Shown here: piece after piece, positions 1 through 8,674 of the stretch
How positions within the stretch are numbered: position 1 is the stretch's first letter
Layout: every line of letters begins with the position of its first letter
Source of the DNA: Sphingobium ummariense RL-3
GTDB lineage: Bacteria > Pseudomonadota > Alphaproteobacteria > Sphingomonadales > Sphingomonadaceae
Reading direction: 5' to 3'
Length of the DNA: 64,000 bases
NCBI RefSeq assembly: GCF_000447205.1
Contig: NZ_AUWY01000071.1
Location: 62,001 to 126,000, forward strand
Notes under the pieces: model-generated
Told to the model about the DNA's origin: nothing
What the model saw: the letters and a program-made list of their open reading frames with translations, nothing else
Databases searched by the model: none
Program-made: the position numbers and the translations under genes

Positions 1-956
1 ACGCGGCGGTCCTCATAACCGCCCCAGTAATTCCAGGGCCAGCCGTAAAAGCCGCCGAACTCCACCCGGGTCAGATAGTCGGGCACCAGGTCGCTGCCCA
101 GCATGTCGCGCTCGTTCACCACGCCCCACAGCGCGCCGCTGCTCGGCTCGAACGCCAGGCCAACCGGATTGCGCATGCCCGACGCGAAGATGCGATATTC
201 GCCGGTCTTCGGATCGACCTCCAGCACATTGGCGCGGTTGGCTTCGCTCTCCAGGCCATTCTCGCCGATATTGCTGTTGGAACCGACGCCGACATAAAGC
301 AGCCCGTTGGGACCGGCCACCAGGCTGCGGGTCCAGTGCATGTTGGGCGCCTGCGCAGGCAGGTTCAGGATCTTGCGGCCCTTCGCCGAAATGCGCAGGT
401 CGCCGTCCTTGTACGGGAAAGCCATCAGCGCGTCGGTGTTGGCGACATAGAGTGTGTCGCCGATCAGCGCCATGCCATAGGGCGAATGCAGGCCGGTGAG
501 GAAAGGCGCCTTGGTCTCGGCCCGACCGTCACCGTCCGCATCGCGCAGGATGGTGATGCGGTCGGGGGAGGGGACCCCGGCGCCCGCGCGATCCATGAGA
601 TAGTTCATCACCCGGTTGACGATGCCGCCGGTGGGACGGGGCGGACTGTTGGTCTCCGCGACCAGGACGTCGCCGTTCGGAAGCCGCAGCAGCGAGCGCG
701 GATGCGACAGCCCCTCGGCGAAACGGGCGACGCGCAGGCCCTTGGCCGCAACCGGCTGTTCGTTGGCGGTCCAGACGCGCACGTCGGCGACGTTGACGGT
801 GGGCACCATCTCGCTGCGCGGCGTGGTGAAGACCGGCTCTCGGCCGACATCGGCGCCGACCGGCAGCTGCGCCGTGTCGCCCCGCGTGAAATAGAACAGG
901 GCGCCTGCCAGGATGACGAGCGCCAGGAGCGTCAGGGCGAAAAGATGCTTTTTCAT
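1..956 (-). CDS. PQQ-dependent sugar (L-sorbosone-type) dehydrogenase, 3' part cut by window edge
   Basis: The frame runs from an ATG at 956 to the window edge without a stop, so the C-terminus is missing. The N-terminus (MKKHLFALTLLALVILAGAL) is a single membrane anchor or signal sequence, so the protein probably acts in the periplasm. The body reads as the six-bladed soluble glucose/sorbosone dehydrogenase fold, with blade motifs such as GLSHPRSLLRLPNGDVLVAE, SPYGMALIGDTLYVANTD, YVGVGSNSNIGENG and GMRNPVGLAFEP. Family members oxidise aldoses or sorbosone using PQQ and pass electrons to the respiratory chain. The substrate cannot be told from sequence. A small membrane protein lies just upstream on the same strand and may be co-transcribed. 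Confidence 0.85.
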   Translation of the reverse strand, partial: MKKHLFALTLLALVILAGALFYFTRGDTAQLPVGADVGREPVFTTPRSEMVPTVNVADVRVWTANEQPVAAKGLRVARFAEGLSHPRSLLRLPNGDVLVAETNSPPRPTGGIVNRVMNYLMDRAGAGVPSPDRITILRDADGDGRAETKAPFLTGLHSPYGMALIGDTLYVANTDALMAFPYKDGDLRISAKGRKILNLPAQAPNMHWTRSLVAGPNGLLYVGVGSNSNIGENGLESEANRANVLEVDPKTGEYRIFASGMRNPVGLAFEPSSGALWGVVNERDMLGSDLVPDYLTRVEFGGFYGWPWNYWGGYEDRR

Positions 957-1004
957 GGCGCCACACTTATGTCGCGGATGCGTCGGCGGCAAGGCGGCTT
1001 AAGA

Positions 1005-1175
1005 TCAGGCCTTGCGTTCGCGCAGCCATAGCAGCAACGCGATGACGGCGCCCAGCCCAGTGCCGATCAGCAGGCCGGCGCTTGGTTGTCCCATCGTGCC
1101 GCCCACGATCGCGCCGCCCAGGATGAGGAGGGCGATGATCGCGCCCGCGCCGGTGGGATTCTTCCTGTCCTTCAT
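1005..1175 (-). CDS. 56-aa two-helix membrane protein
   Basis: A short frame starts at ATG 1175 and ends at TGA 1005. The N-terminus is basic (MKDRKNPTG). Two hydrophobic glycine-rich segments follow (about residues 11-28 and 33-49), then a basic tail (LRERKA). This is the usual shape of a small inner-membrane hairpin protein. It lies about 50 bp upstream of the sugar dehydrogenase on the same strand, so the two could share a transcript. I recognise no specific family. Support comes from the sensible membrane topology and from filling the gap without overlap. Confidence 0.6.
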   Translation of the reverse strand: MKDRKNPTGAGAIIALLILGGAIVGGTMGQPSAGLLIGTGLGAVIALLLWLRERKA

Positions 1176-1410
1176 GCCGTTCCCTTGCCATGGTGCGGTG
1201 GGGATTGCCAGCGGCTTGGCCTGCTCGCGAAGATGTGCCGAAACGGGTCTAGGCGCTGTTGGCTCTATCCCGCTTCGGGACAGTCATCCCGCAACGGGAC
1301 TTGGCAAATGGTCCGTTCACCTTCGTCAGCCGCCTGGAAGCTGGCTCCCGCCGAACTGGCATGGCGATTGAATGCTACGGGCAAAAGGTCGCCAAAAAAG
1401 CGGGGAAAAA

Positions 1411-1620
1411 ATGTTGCTGCCCTATCTGTCGGATCGCGCCTCTTATGAGGACGCGGCCGATCTCATGATGCGCTTCGGGGACAATGCAGGCTATGAGGCG
1501 GCAGCCCGCGCCGACCGCAGCCGCGATCTTGGAAACCACATCCATTTCTGCCGCTGGCGCCAGATCGAGCGGCTGATCGTGCTGCTTTCCTACGACCAGG
1601 CGCTCGGCACCGTCCACTGA
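1411..1620 (+). CDS. Small soluble hypothetical protein (69 aa)
   Basis: Encodes a compact, probably helical protein beginning MLLPYLSDRASYEDAADLMM. The start at 1411 has GGGGA a few bases upstream. An in-frame ATG at 1372 would add 13 basic residues and is less likely. The pattern (a residue ladder around FGDNAGYEAAARADRSRDLG, then a C-terminal helix RWRQIERLIVLL) resembles short sphingomonad proteins of unknown function that precede or follow housekeeping genes. The roughly 230 bp upstream (1176-1410) hold no other gene. It converges on argC with a 16-bp gap. No function is proposed. Confidence 0.55.
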   Translation: MLLPYLSDRASYEDAADLMMRFGDNAGYEAAARADRSRDLGNHIHFCRWRQIERLIVLLSYDQALGTVH

Positions 1621-1636
1621 TCGGCAGTTCGCTGTC

Positions 1637-2581
1637 CTACAGGCGGAGGCCTGCTGTTTCGGGCAGGCCGGCCAGGATATTGAGGTTCTGTACCGCCGCG
1701 CCGGCCGCACCCTTGCCCAGATTGTCGAGCGTCGCCACCAGCCGCGCCTGATCGCCAGCCGGGCTGCCGAACACGAACAGGGTGAGGCGGTCGGTCGCGC
1801 CGACATTCTCGATCCGCACCTGCGACAGGCTGGCGCTCTCTGCCATCGGCACCACGTTGACGATCGACGAGCCTTCATAGGCTGCGGACAGCGCCGCATG
1901 CAGGTCCGGCGCACGGGGCTGTCCGGGCATGGCGCGTAAATGCAGCGGCACTTCCACCAGCATGCCGCGATAGACGTTCGCAACCGCCGGGGCGAAGATC
2001 GGCGCATAGGCGAGGCCCGCATAGCGCGTCATTTCCGGTATATGCTTGTGCGTCAGCGACAGGCCGTAGCTGTGGAAGGCGGTAGGCGCCCCCCCGTCCG
2101 CCTCGAACTGCGCGATCATTGCCTTGCCGCCGCCCGAATAGCCCGACGCGCCCGACACGGTCACGGGCCAGTCCGTCGGCAGAAGGCCCGCCAGCACCAG
2201 CGGCCGGACCAGTGCCAGAAAGCCGGTCGGCCAGCAGCCCGGATTGGCGACGTAGCGCGCACCGGCCAGCTTCTCGCGATGGCCCGGCTCCAGCTCGGGG
2301 AAACCATAGGTCCAACCGTCGGCGACACGATGCGCCGTCGAAGCGTCGATCACGCGGGTGTGCGGATTGTCGATCAGCGTCACCGCTTCCCGCGCGGCAT
2401 CGTCGGGCAGGCAGAGGATCACCACGTCCGCGGCGTTCAGCGCGTCGCGCCGGGCTTCCGTGTTCTTCCGGTTCGCCTCGTCCAGCGTCAGCAGCTCGAG
2501 CTCGGGGCGGTTCGCCAGCCGCTCGCCGATCTCGATGCCGGTGGTCCCGACGCCACCGTCGATGAAGACCTTGGTATTCAT
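1637..2581 (-). CDS. argC: N-acetyl-gamma-glutamyl-phosphate reductase
   Basis: This 314-aa protein catalyses the NADPH-dependent reduction of N-acetylglutamyl-5-phosphate to the semialdehyde, the third step of arginine biosynthesis, in the cytoplasm. The N-terminal Rossmann motif (FIDGGVGTTGIEIGERL) and the catalytic cysteine in RYVANPGCWPTGFLALVRP are visible, as is the substrate-loop motif TVSGASGYSGGGKAMI. At about 314 residues it is the shorter type-2 ArgC, not the roughly 345-aa type 1. The start is fixed by the 4-bp ATGA overlap with the stop of the upstream NlpC/P60 gene (2578-2581), which implies translational coupling. No other arginine genes are in the window. Confidence 0.95.
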   Translation of the reverse strand: MNTKVFIDGGVGTTGIEIGERLANRPELELLTLDEANRKNTEARRDALNAADVVILCLPDDAAREAVTLIDNPHTRVIDASTAHRVADGWTYGFPELEPGHREKLAGARYVANPGCWPTGFLALVRPLVLAGLLPTDWPVTVSGASGYSGGGKAMIAQFEADGGAPTAFHSYGLSLTHKHIPEMTRYAGLAYAPIFAPAVANVYRGMLVEVPLHLRAMPGQPRAPDLHAALSAAYEGSSIVNVVPMAESASLSQVRIENVGATDRLTLFVFGSPAGDQARLVATLDNLGKGAAGAAVQNLNILAGLPETAGLRL

Positions 2582-3486
2582 GCGCCGATCCTCCGCCGCG
2601 CGATGATGGGTTCTGGATGAGACGCCGCCAGCCGCGCGACCACATCGGCAAGCGGCTCGGTCACCACCGCCATCCAGTGCGCATTGGCGTGCAGCAATGT
2701 CTCGCTGTCGGCCATGAACCCCACATGGCCGGGGAAGAAGACAAGGTCGCCGCGCCGCAGCGGCTCGACGGCGGGAACGGGGGAGCCGATCCCCTCGCAT
2801 TGCAGGTCGGTGTCGCGCGGGACGGCGATGCCGCACTGGCCGAGCGCCACCTGAACCAGGCCGGAGCAGTCGACGCCGCGATGGCCGCGGCCGCCCCAGA
2901 CATAGGGCTGGCCCAGATAGCGCAACGCAACCTCCACCCAGTCCTGCTCCAGCGCGTCGACGGCGGCAGCATGGCGGACGTGGACGAAACCGTCGCCCGC
3001 CGCCAGGAAATCTTCCTGCTCGGTGGCGCCGAACAGGGCGCCGCGCGGCCAATAGTCGATGATCGGCGATTTGATGTCGGGTTGGCTGAACAGGGGCGCC
3101 GCAGCCGCCACGATCCGGTGGGTCGCCGTCTCCAGCACGTCCAAGGCCTCGCGACGGACATAGCCGACATAGCCGTCATGACCGCAAAAGCCCCAGGCCC
3201 AGTCCGTCGTCACGTCGAGCGCATGGAAATGTTCACCGCGCAACAGTTCGCTGATCGCCTGTGCGCTGGTCGAAGGCTGCGCCAGAACCGGAACGCCCGA
3301 CGCGACGCAGGTCAGCTCGACCGCGCGCGCATAATGGGCGGAAAAGAGGGTGCCCGCCAGCGACAGGTCGGCCAGGTCGCCGCGCGCGGCATGGACCCGT
3401 CGGTCGAGTGCGACGGAACGGCCCTCCAGCTTGAAATGGATCCGGTCAGACGGTGCGCTCCGCACGGTGGTGGTCAGGCCTTTCAT
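2578..3486 (-). CDS. NlpC/P60 family cell-wall hydrolase with SH3 domains
   Basis: A 302-aa protein starting MKGLTTTVRSA. An N-terminal half carries bacterial SH3-like segments (around GVPVLAQPSTSAQAISELLRG and GFCGHDGYVGYVRREAL). A C-terminal NlpC/P60 cysteine peptidase domain follows: the catalytic Cys sits in GHRGVDCSGLVQVAL, the His in FFPGHVGFM, and a second His/polar residue in LLHANAHW. Such enzymes cleave the gamma-D-Glu-diaminopimelate bond of stem peptides. No signal peptide is visible, so a cytosolic peptidoglycan-recycling role is as likely as export. The start at 3486 overlaps the end of the marR-type gene by 41 bp and its stop overlaps argC by 4 bp, making a tight three-gene unit. 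Confidence 0.9.
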   Translation of the reverse strand: MKGLTTTVRSAPSDRIHFKLEGRSVALDRRVHAARGDLADLSLAGTLFSAHYARAVELTCVASGVPVLAQPSTSAQAISELLRGEHFHALDVTTDWAWGFCGHDGYVGYVRREALDVLETATHRIVAAAAPLFSQPDIKSPIIDYWPRGALFGATEQEDFLAAGDGFVHVRHAAAVDALEQDWVEVALRYLGQPYVWGGRGHRGVDCSGLVQVALGQCGIAVPRDTDLQCEGIGSPVPAVEPLRRGDLVFFPGHVGFMADSETLLHANAHWMAVVTEPLADVVARLAASHPEPIIARRRIGA

Positions 3487-3853
3487 CGCGGCCGGTTCCT
3501 GCGATGAAATGGTGAAAGGCGTCAAGAAATTCCGCCCCTTTCGGGGTGCGGGTGATGAAAATATTGCGCCGGTCGGTCGCATCCCGCTCGCGCCGCAGGT
3601 AACCGAGGGCCGACAGCTTGTTCAGCGCGCGGGTGATAACCGGCTTGGACACGTTCAGCGCCTCGGCCAGACCACGGACAGTGTGGGGGCCCGAACCGAT
3701 ATAGACGGTCATCATCAGCGCCATCTGGCGATTGGTGAGGTCCGGCCGGCCCGAACGAACATAATCGACCAGCGTTCGCATCCACTGACTGAGCGGTCGG
3801 ACGCCCGGTCGTTCGATTTCGATGGCCTGTTCGGTTCCTGTCAAGGCGTTCAT
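3446..3853 (-). CDS. MarR-family winged-helix transcriptional regulator
   Basis: A 135-aa regulator beginning MNALTGTEQAIEIERPGVRP. A longer start at 3904 exists and would add 17 residues. The winged-helix region is clear: TNRQMALMMTVYIGSG (helix 1/2), TVRGLAEALNVSKPVITRAL (recognition helix), then the wing GYLRRERDATDRRNIFITRT. Family members bind palindromic operators as dimers and release on ligand binding. As the first gene of a unit with NlpC/P60 and argC it may regulate its own operon, but no operator can be assigned from sequence alone. Confidence 0.88.
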   Translation of the reverse strand: MNALTGTEQAIEIERPGVRPLSQWMRTLVDYVRSGRPDLTNRQMALMMTVYIGSGPHTVRGLAEALNVSKPVITRALNKLSALGYLRRERDATDRRNIFITRTPKGAEFLDAFHHFIAGTGRDERPDHHRAERTV

Positions 3854-3919
3854 GTCGGGCCAAACGCATGACTGCCAATCCGGTTGCGTAACGGCCAGGC
3901 GCACTTTTCTCTTTTGATC

Positions 3920-5335
3920 TCAGCGCTTGCCGTAACGCTTCTGGAGCATGTCGAACACCGCTCGCATGCCTAGGGCATCGCCGCCCTTGGGCCGGCCTGG
4001 GCGGGCCGACGGACGCCAGGCGAAGGTATCGAGATGAACCCATGGCACGCCGTCGGGTACGAACCGGCGCAGGAACAGGGCGGCGGTGATCGCACCCGCA
4101 AAGCCGCCCTCGCCGGCATTGTTGATGTCGGCGACATCGGACTTCAGCATATCGGAATAGCTGTCCCACAAAGGGAGGCGCCACACCGGATCGTCGACCG
4201 CCGTTCCCGCAGCCTCGACCGCCTGCGCCAACGCATCGTCGTTGGCGAAGAGGGCGGGCAGGTCCGGCCCCACCGCGACTCGCGCCGCCCCGGTGAGCGT
4301 CGCGAAATCGACGATCAGCTCCGGCCGTTCCTCCCCCGCGCGGGTCAGCGCGTCACCCAGGATCAGCCGGCCTTCGGCATCGGTATTGCCGATCTCCACC
4401 GTCAGCCCCTTTCGGCTGGCAAGGATGTCGCCGGGGCGGAAGGCATTGCCCGATATCGCATTCTCCACCGCCGGGATCAGCATGTGCAACCGCACCGGCA
4501 GGTTCGCGCCCATGATCAGGCGGGCAAGCCCAAGCGCATGCGCCGCGCCGCCCATGTCCTTCTTCATCAGCCGCATGCCCGCCGAAGGCTTGATGTCGAG
4601 CCCGCCACTGTCGAAGCAGACGCCCTTGCCGATGATCGCCACGCGCGGGTGGCGTGGGTCGCCCCATTCCAGCTCGATCAGGCGCGGCGCGAAGGTCCGG
4701 TGGGCGGCCTTGCCGACGGCGTGGACCATCGGATATCCCTGTTCCAGCGCATCGCCGCGCGTCACGGTGACGGTCGCGCCGAACGCCTGCGCCACGGCCT
4801 GCGCGGCTGCCTCCAGGTCCGGCGGCCCCATGTCGGCCGCTGGGGTGTTCACCATGTCGCGCACCAGCGCGGTCGCCTCGGCCAGTCGGACGGTCGGCTC
4901 GATTCGCGCGACCTCGCGGCTCAGCAGCACGCGCGGGCCCGGCGTGGCCTCGTCCTTGCGATAGCGGTCGAAACGATAGTGCGCCGTCACCCAGCCCAGC
5001 GCAGCCTCGCCAGGATCGCCCTCGGCCAGCCGATAGCTTCCTTCCGGTAACTGCTCCGCCAGACGGGCTAGGCACCACGGTCCCAGTTGGGAGACGCTGG
5101 CGACGCCGGCAACGATCGACCAGTCCTGCGCCGCCCGATTCTGCCCGCCGTCCTCGGGCAACACCGCATGCTCATGGGGCTTGCCCCGGAATTTCTGAGC
5201 GGCAACCAGCAGCCGCACGGACTCGGGCTGGGCGGTAAGCCAGCCCTCGAAACCGGCGGCATCAACCAGGTGGATCGAACGGGCGGATTGGCCGTTGTCG
5301 GGCCTGAGCAGGTTGGAAAGGTCGGTCATGCGCAT
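3920..5335 (-). CDS. Leucyl aminopeptidase family M17 protein
   Basis: A 471-aa cytosolic metallo-aminopeptidase that removes N-terminal residues from peptides. The C-terminal catalytic domain has the M17 hallmarks in order: the metal/lysine motif GKGVCFDSGGLDIKP, then MKKDMGGAAHALGLARL, and the signature NTDAEGRLILGDAL. The N-terminal domain (residues 1-160) is the divergent regulatory macro-like domain. Two ATGs (5335 and 5329) are possible and neither has a convincing ribosome site. It lies 66 bp upstream of the marR-type gene on the same strand. Length matches PepA-like alphaproteobacterial enzymes. Confidence 0.93.
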   Translation of the reverse strand: MRMTDLSNLLRPDNGQSARSIHLVDAAGFEGWLTAQPESVRLLVAAQKFRGKPHEHAVLPEDGGQNRAAQDWSIVAGVASVSQLGPWCLARLAEQLPEGSYRLAEGDPGEAALGWVTAHYRFDRYRKDEATPGPRVLLSREVARIEPTVRLAEATALVRDMVNTPAADMGPPDLEAAAQAVAQAFGATVTVTRGDALEQGYPMVHAVGKAAHRTFAPRLIELEWGDPRHPRVAIIGKGVCFDSGGLDIKPSAGMRLMKKDMGGAAHALGLARLIMGANLPVRLHMLIPAVENAISGNAFRPGDILASRKGLTVEIGNTDAEGRLILGDALTRAGEERPELIVDFATLTGAARVAVGPDLPALFANDDALAQAVEAAGTAVDDPVWRLPLWDSYSDMLKSDVADINNAGEGGFAGAITAALFLRRFVPDGVPWVHLDTFAWRPSARPGRPKGGDALGMRAVFDMLQKRYGKR

Positions 5336-5471
5336 GATGTACGGGAAAGGCTGCGTCGGAGAAAAGGGAGATTTTCGCCCGTCCCGTCCCGGCCCCGGAC
5401 GGTCTTTCTCCGCCTTTGCTTTCTCGCCGAACCGGCCTAGCTTCGGACCATAACAGCCAAGGAGAGTAAGG

Positions 5472-5672
5472 ATGACACCTGATAATAGCGGTCTTCAAGC
5501 CGTTCGCGCCCGGGCCTATGCGCTTGCGGAAAGCGGCCGGTTTTCCAACGCCCGTGCCGTCGAGCAGGCACTGATCGCCGAAGGCTGGCCCCAGGCCGGT
5601 GCGGCGCTGCAAAGCGACTACGCGCGCAAGGCGATCAGCGAGAAATGCCAAGCCGCCGCGAAGGCGCATTGA
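5472..5672 (+). CDS. 66-aa hypothetical protein
   Basis: A short soluble protein starting MTPDNSGLQAVRARAYALAE with a good ribosome site (AAGGAGAG about 6 bases before the ATG). Its sequence (SGRFSNARAVEQALIAEGWP) looks like a small helical domain seen as a stand-alone protein in sphingomonads. I cannot give it a function. Its stop overlaps the ATG of the following lipoprotein gene by one base (TGATG at 5670-5674), so the two are almost certainly translated together. Confidence 0.75.
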   Translation: MTPDNSGLQAVRARAYALAESGRFSNARAVEQALIAEGWPQAGAALQSDYARKAISEKCQAAAKAH

Positions 5673-6517
5673 TGCGTCGATCCGTGTGGGGAGCCTGGGC
5701 GGGGCCGCTGGTGTCGGCGGCCCTGCTGCTGTCGGGCTGCGCGCCTTCGGAGGAGGCGGGTAACGACCATGCCGCGGCGATGAACGGAGCTGCCGCGACC
5801 GATTTTGCCAACCGCATGGCCGGGCACGAGCAACCCCCGCCGCCCGCTGCCAAGCCTTTTGCGGTGAGCGAGAAGACCGGCTTCCTCGAATTCGCCTATG
5901 CCTATCCGGCCCAGGCAGCGGCGGTTCCGGCGCTGGCGAGCAAGCTGGCCAAGGAGATGGAGACATCGAAAGTGGATGCGCTGAAGATGGCGCGGGACGA
6001 CAGCCGGGCCGCCAAGAACGCCGGCTATCCGTTCCGCCCGCACAGCCTGGAGACGCGCTGGACGGTCGCTGCCGACACGCCACGGTTTCTGTCGCTGCGC
6101 TCGGAAAGCTATGTCTATACCGGCGGCGCACACGGGATGACGGGCTATGAGGCGATCCTGTGGGACAAGGCACGCAAGCGCGAGACCAGCTTCGAAGCGA
6201 CGATGACCTCCGCTGCCGCCTTCGCCGCGGCGATCCACGACCGCTTCTGCGACGCGCTCGACAAGGAGCGGGCGAAGAAGCGCGGCGCGCCGGTGCAGCG
6301 TGGCAGCGACGATTTCTCCCAGTGCATCGACCCGATGAAGGAGGTGCTGGTGCCGACGTCCAGCGACGGCAAGCTGGTGGACGCGGTGACCGTGGTCATC
6401 GCGCCCTACAGCGCCGGCCCCTATGCGGAGGGGAGCTATGAGGTCGTGCTTCCGGTCGATGCCGCGATGCGCAAGGCCATAAAGACCGAATATCAGGACG
6501 GATTTGCGGGCGGATGA
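5672..6517 (+). CDS. DUF4163/DUF3298 (PdaC/RsiV-like) lipoprotein
   Basis: A 281-aa predicted lipoprotein. The N-terminus (MRRSVWGAWAGPLVSAALLL) ends in a lipobox LLSGC. Mature residues about 60-160 match the DUF4163 type (FLEFAYAYPAQAAAVPALASK). The DUF3298 segment follows (FLSLRSESYVYTGGAHGMTG, then the typical conserved region ending in VVLPVDA). In RsiV the pair binds lysozyme; in PdaC it accompanies a deacetylase. Here it stands alone, so a cell-envelope role is inferred only. The start is set by the one-base overlap with the preceding small gene. It converges on rimO with a 3-bp gap. Confidence 0.85.
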   Translation: MRRSVWGAWAGPLVSAALLLSGCAPSEEAGNDHAAAMNGAAATDFANRMAGHEQPPPPAAKPFAVSEKTGFLEFAYAYPAQAAAVPALASKLAKEMETSKVDALKMARDDSRAAKNAGYPFRPHSLETRWTVAADTPRFLSLRSESYVYTGGAHGMTGYEAILWDKARKRETSFEATMTSAAAFAAAIHDRFCDALDKERAKKRGAPVQRGSDDFSQCIDPMKEVLVPTSSDGKLVDAVTVVIAPYSAGPYAEGSYEVVLPVDAAMRKAIKTEYQDGFAGG

Positions 6518-6520
6518 AGC

Positions 6521-7885
6521 CTATGCCGGCACTCCGTACAGGTCGTGCTCGTCGGCATCCTCGATCAGCGCGTTGAGGATATCGCCCGGCTTCCGGCCTT
6601 CTCCCACGTCGCGCAGGAAGACGCTGCCGTCGATCTCCGGCGCGTCGGCTTGGCTGCGCGCGGTCGCGCCGACGGATCCGTCCTCGTCGGGTTCGCCCAG
6701 CTCGTCCAGGATGACGGGAAGAGTACGGCCGACCTTGGCCGCCAGCTTGGCCGCGCTGATTGCAGCGGTGCGTTCCATGATCCGCTGGTAACGCTCCTCC
6801 TTCACCTCGTTGGGGACGGCGCCGGGCAGGGCGTTGGCGGCCGCGCCTTCCACCGGCTCGAAGCGGAAGGCGCCGACCCGGTCCAGCTGCGCCTCGTCCA
6901 GCCAGTCGAGCAGATACTGGAAATCCGCCTCCGTCTCGCCCGGGAAGCCGACCACGAAGCTCGATCGGATCGCGATGTCTGGGCAGATCGCGCGCCAGTT
7001 GCGGATACGGTCCAGCACCTTGGCTTCGTTGGCGGGCCGCTTCATCGCCTTGAGCACGCTGGGGGACGCATGCTGGAATGGGATGTCCAGATAGGGCGTC
7101 AGCAGCCCCTCGGCCATCAGCGGGATGACCTGGTCGACATGCGGATAGGGATAGACATAGTGCAGCCGCACCCAGGGCGGTGCGCCTTCGGCCGTGCGGA
7201 GCTGGCCGAGCTCGCGGGCAAGGTCGGTCATGTGCGCGCGCACCTCGCGGCCCTTCCACAGGCGCGGTTCGTGCCGGGTGTCCACGCCATAGGCGGACGT
7301 GTCCTGGCTGATGATCAGCAGTTCCTTCGTCCCGGCCGCCACCAGCTTCTCCGCCTCGCGGAGCACCGCGTCGATACGGCGCGACGCCAGGTCGCCCCGC
7401 AGCGACGGGATGATGCAGAAGGAACAGCGATGGTTGCACCCTTCGCTGATCTTCAGATAGCTATAGTGCCGCGGCGTCAGTTTCAGGCCGCCTTCGGGCA
7501 CCAGGTCGACAAAGGCGTTGGGCACCGGCGGGGATGCCTCGTGCACCGCGCTGACGACCGCTTCATATTGGTGGGCGCCGGTCACGGCCAGCACTTGCGG
7601 GAATTTCGCGCGGATCAGGTCCGCCTCATTGCCCATGCAGCCGGTGACGATGACGCGGCCGTTCTCCGCGATCGCTTCGCCGATCGCCTCCAGGGATTCC
7701 TCCTTGGCGGAATCGAGGAAGCCGCAGGTGTTGACCAGCACGACGTCGGCGCCGGCATAGTCGGGCGACATCTGATAGCCGTCGGAACGCAGCTTGGTAA
7801 GGATGCGCTCGCTGTCAACCAGGGCCTTGGGACAGCCGAGCGAAACCATGCCGACCTTCGGCGCGGGGGGTATTTTCGTTGCCAT
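6521..7885 (-). CDS. rimO: Ribosomal protein S12 methylthiotransferase
   Basis: A 454-aa radical-SAM methylthiotransferase that modifies Asp88 of ribosomal protein S12. The N-terminal UPF0004 domain holds three cluster cysteines ([30 protein letters not shown]). The radical-SAM CxxxCxxC is in [23 protein letters not shown]-like C-terminus follows with the conserved tail [12 protein letters not shown]. The start [20 protein letters not shown] at 7885 fits family length; an upstream ATG at 7918 would add 11 residues. The paralogue MiaB has different linker motifs, so rimO is preferred. Confidence 0.96.
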   Translation of the reverse strand: MATKIPPAPKVGMVSLGCPKALVDSERILTKLRSDGYQMSPDYAGADVVLVNTCGFLDSAKEESLEAIGEAIAENGRVIVTGCMGNEADLIRAKFPQVLAVTGAHQYEAVVSAVHEASPPVPNAFVDLVPEGGLKLTPRHYSYLKISEGCNHRCSFCIIPSLRGDLASRRIDAVLREAEKLVAAGTKELLIISQDTSAYGVDTRHEPRLWKGREVRAHMTDLARELGQLRTAEGAPPWVRLHYVYPYPHVDQVIPLMAEGLLTPYLDIPFQHASPSVLKAMKRPANEAKVLDRIRNWRAICPDIAIRSSFVVGFPGETEADFQYLLDWLDEAQLDRVGAFRFEPVEGAAANALPGAVPNEVKEERYQRIMERTAAISAAKLAAKVGRTLPVILDELGEPDEDGSVGATARSQADAPEIDGSVFLRDVGEGRKPGDILNALIEDADEHDLYGVPA

Positions 7886-8045
7886 GATTGCCGCGCCACA
7901 TAGGGATTTACGCAGCAAATGTCACGGGGGGACGGGAAATGGCGGGTTTCGACCAATTTTAGTCGTTGGAGCAATGCCATCAACACCCCTGAGACCGGAC
8001 ACTCATTCAGGCGGAAAGTGGAAGGCTGGACAAGCAAATCTGGCC

Positions 8046-8465
8046 TTAGCGCAGGTTCGCCTTCTGTGGAGCAGCACATTTTTCGTTAGATTTGAGGCGT
8101 TTCAGTTTCTTGATCTTCACAAAAATGAACTGGCTTCCTTCCCATGGCTGCATGAATGACGGCCGCCGGGGCGCAAGAAATCCCTGTCCAATAACTCGAA
8201 AGCAAACCGTTTCATCAGGACGGAACATCATTGCCTGGCTCACAGGTGAAAAGTATATTTTCAGCCATTTTTCATCTCTTATCTGAAAATCCATGACTTT
8301 CAGACCTGAGTTTTTGTCAGGAACGAAGTTTGGATATTCCCAATGCGCATCCAAATATCCACGAACAGTCTGCAAACTTTCGGTGCCATCGGAATCTTGA
8401 CCGGCAGCGGGCGAAGCTGTGGGTACTACAATTAGGCATAGGCCGAGTGTAATGTGCTTGATCAT
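8046..8465 (-). CDS. Secreted hypothetical protein with atypical base composition
   Basis: A 139-aa protein starting MIKHITLGLCLIVVPTASPA, a clear Sec signal peptide with cleavage after AAG or nearby. The mature part has mixed polarity (DETVCFRVIGQGF, FIFVKIKKLKRLKSNEKCAAP) and ends in a basic tail with one Cys. I recognise no family. The gene and its flanks (about 7960-8520) have clearly lower GC and many A/T third positions compared with neighbours such as rimO and the TonB receptor. This suggests recent acquisition. The start was chosen because it puts the signal peptide at the N-terminus; longer in-frame starts exist. Confidence 0.65.
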   Translation of the reverse strand: MIKHITLGLCLIVVPTASPAAGQDSDGTESLQTVRGYLDAHWEYPNFVPDKNSGLKVMDFQIRDEKWLKIYFSPVSQAMMFRPDETVCFRVIGQGFLAPRRPSFMQPWEGSQFIFVKIKKLKRLKSNEKCAAPQKANLR

Positions 8466-8620
8466 AGAGGGAGGCTGGCAGCAATTCTCCATGTTCACAA
8501 TTGGGCGAGTGTTGCCGAATGATTCTTTCGCCGCACAGCGTCCGCTATTGCCGGTCATCCCTCCAAAAGCTGCCTGTCCGCTTCCCACCCAAACCCGCCC
8601 TTCGAAACACCGCTTCGAAT

Positions 8621-8647
8621 AAGAAAAGGCGCGCCTCGCGGCGCGCC
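8621..8647 (-). terminator. Rho-independent terminator of the TonB receptor gene
   Basis: An 8-bp perfect GC stem (GGCGCGCC / GGCGCGCC, 4-nt loop, 8628-8647) lies 28 bp downstream of the receptor stop. On the minus strand it is followed by TTTTCTT. Placement and T-run fit termination of the receptor transcript. Confidence 0.8.
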
Positions 8648-8674
8648 CTTCCTCCATCACAAACCGGCCTTCGC

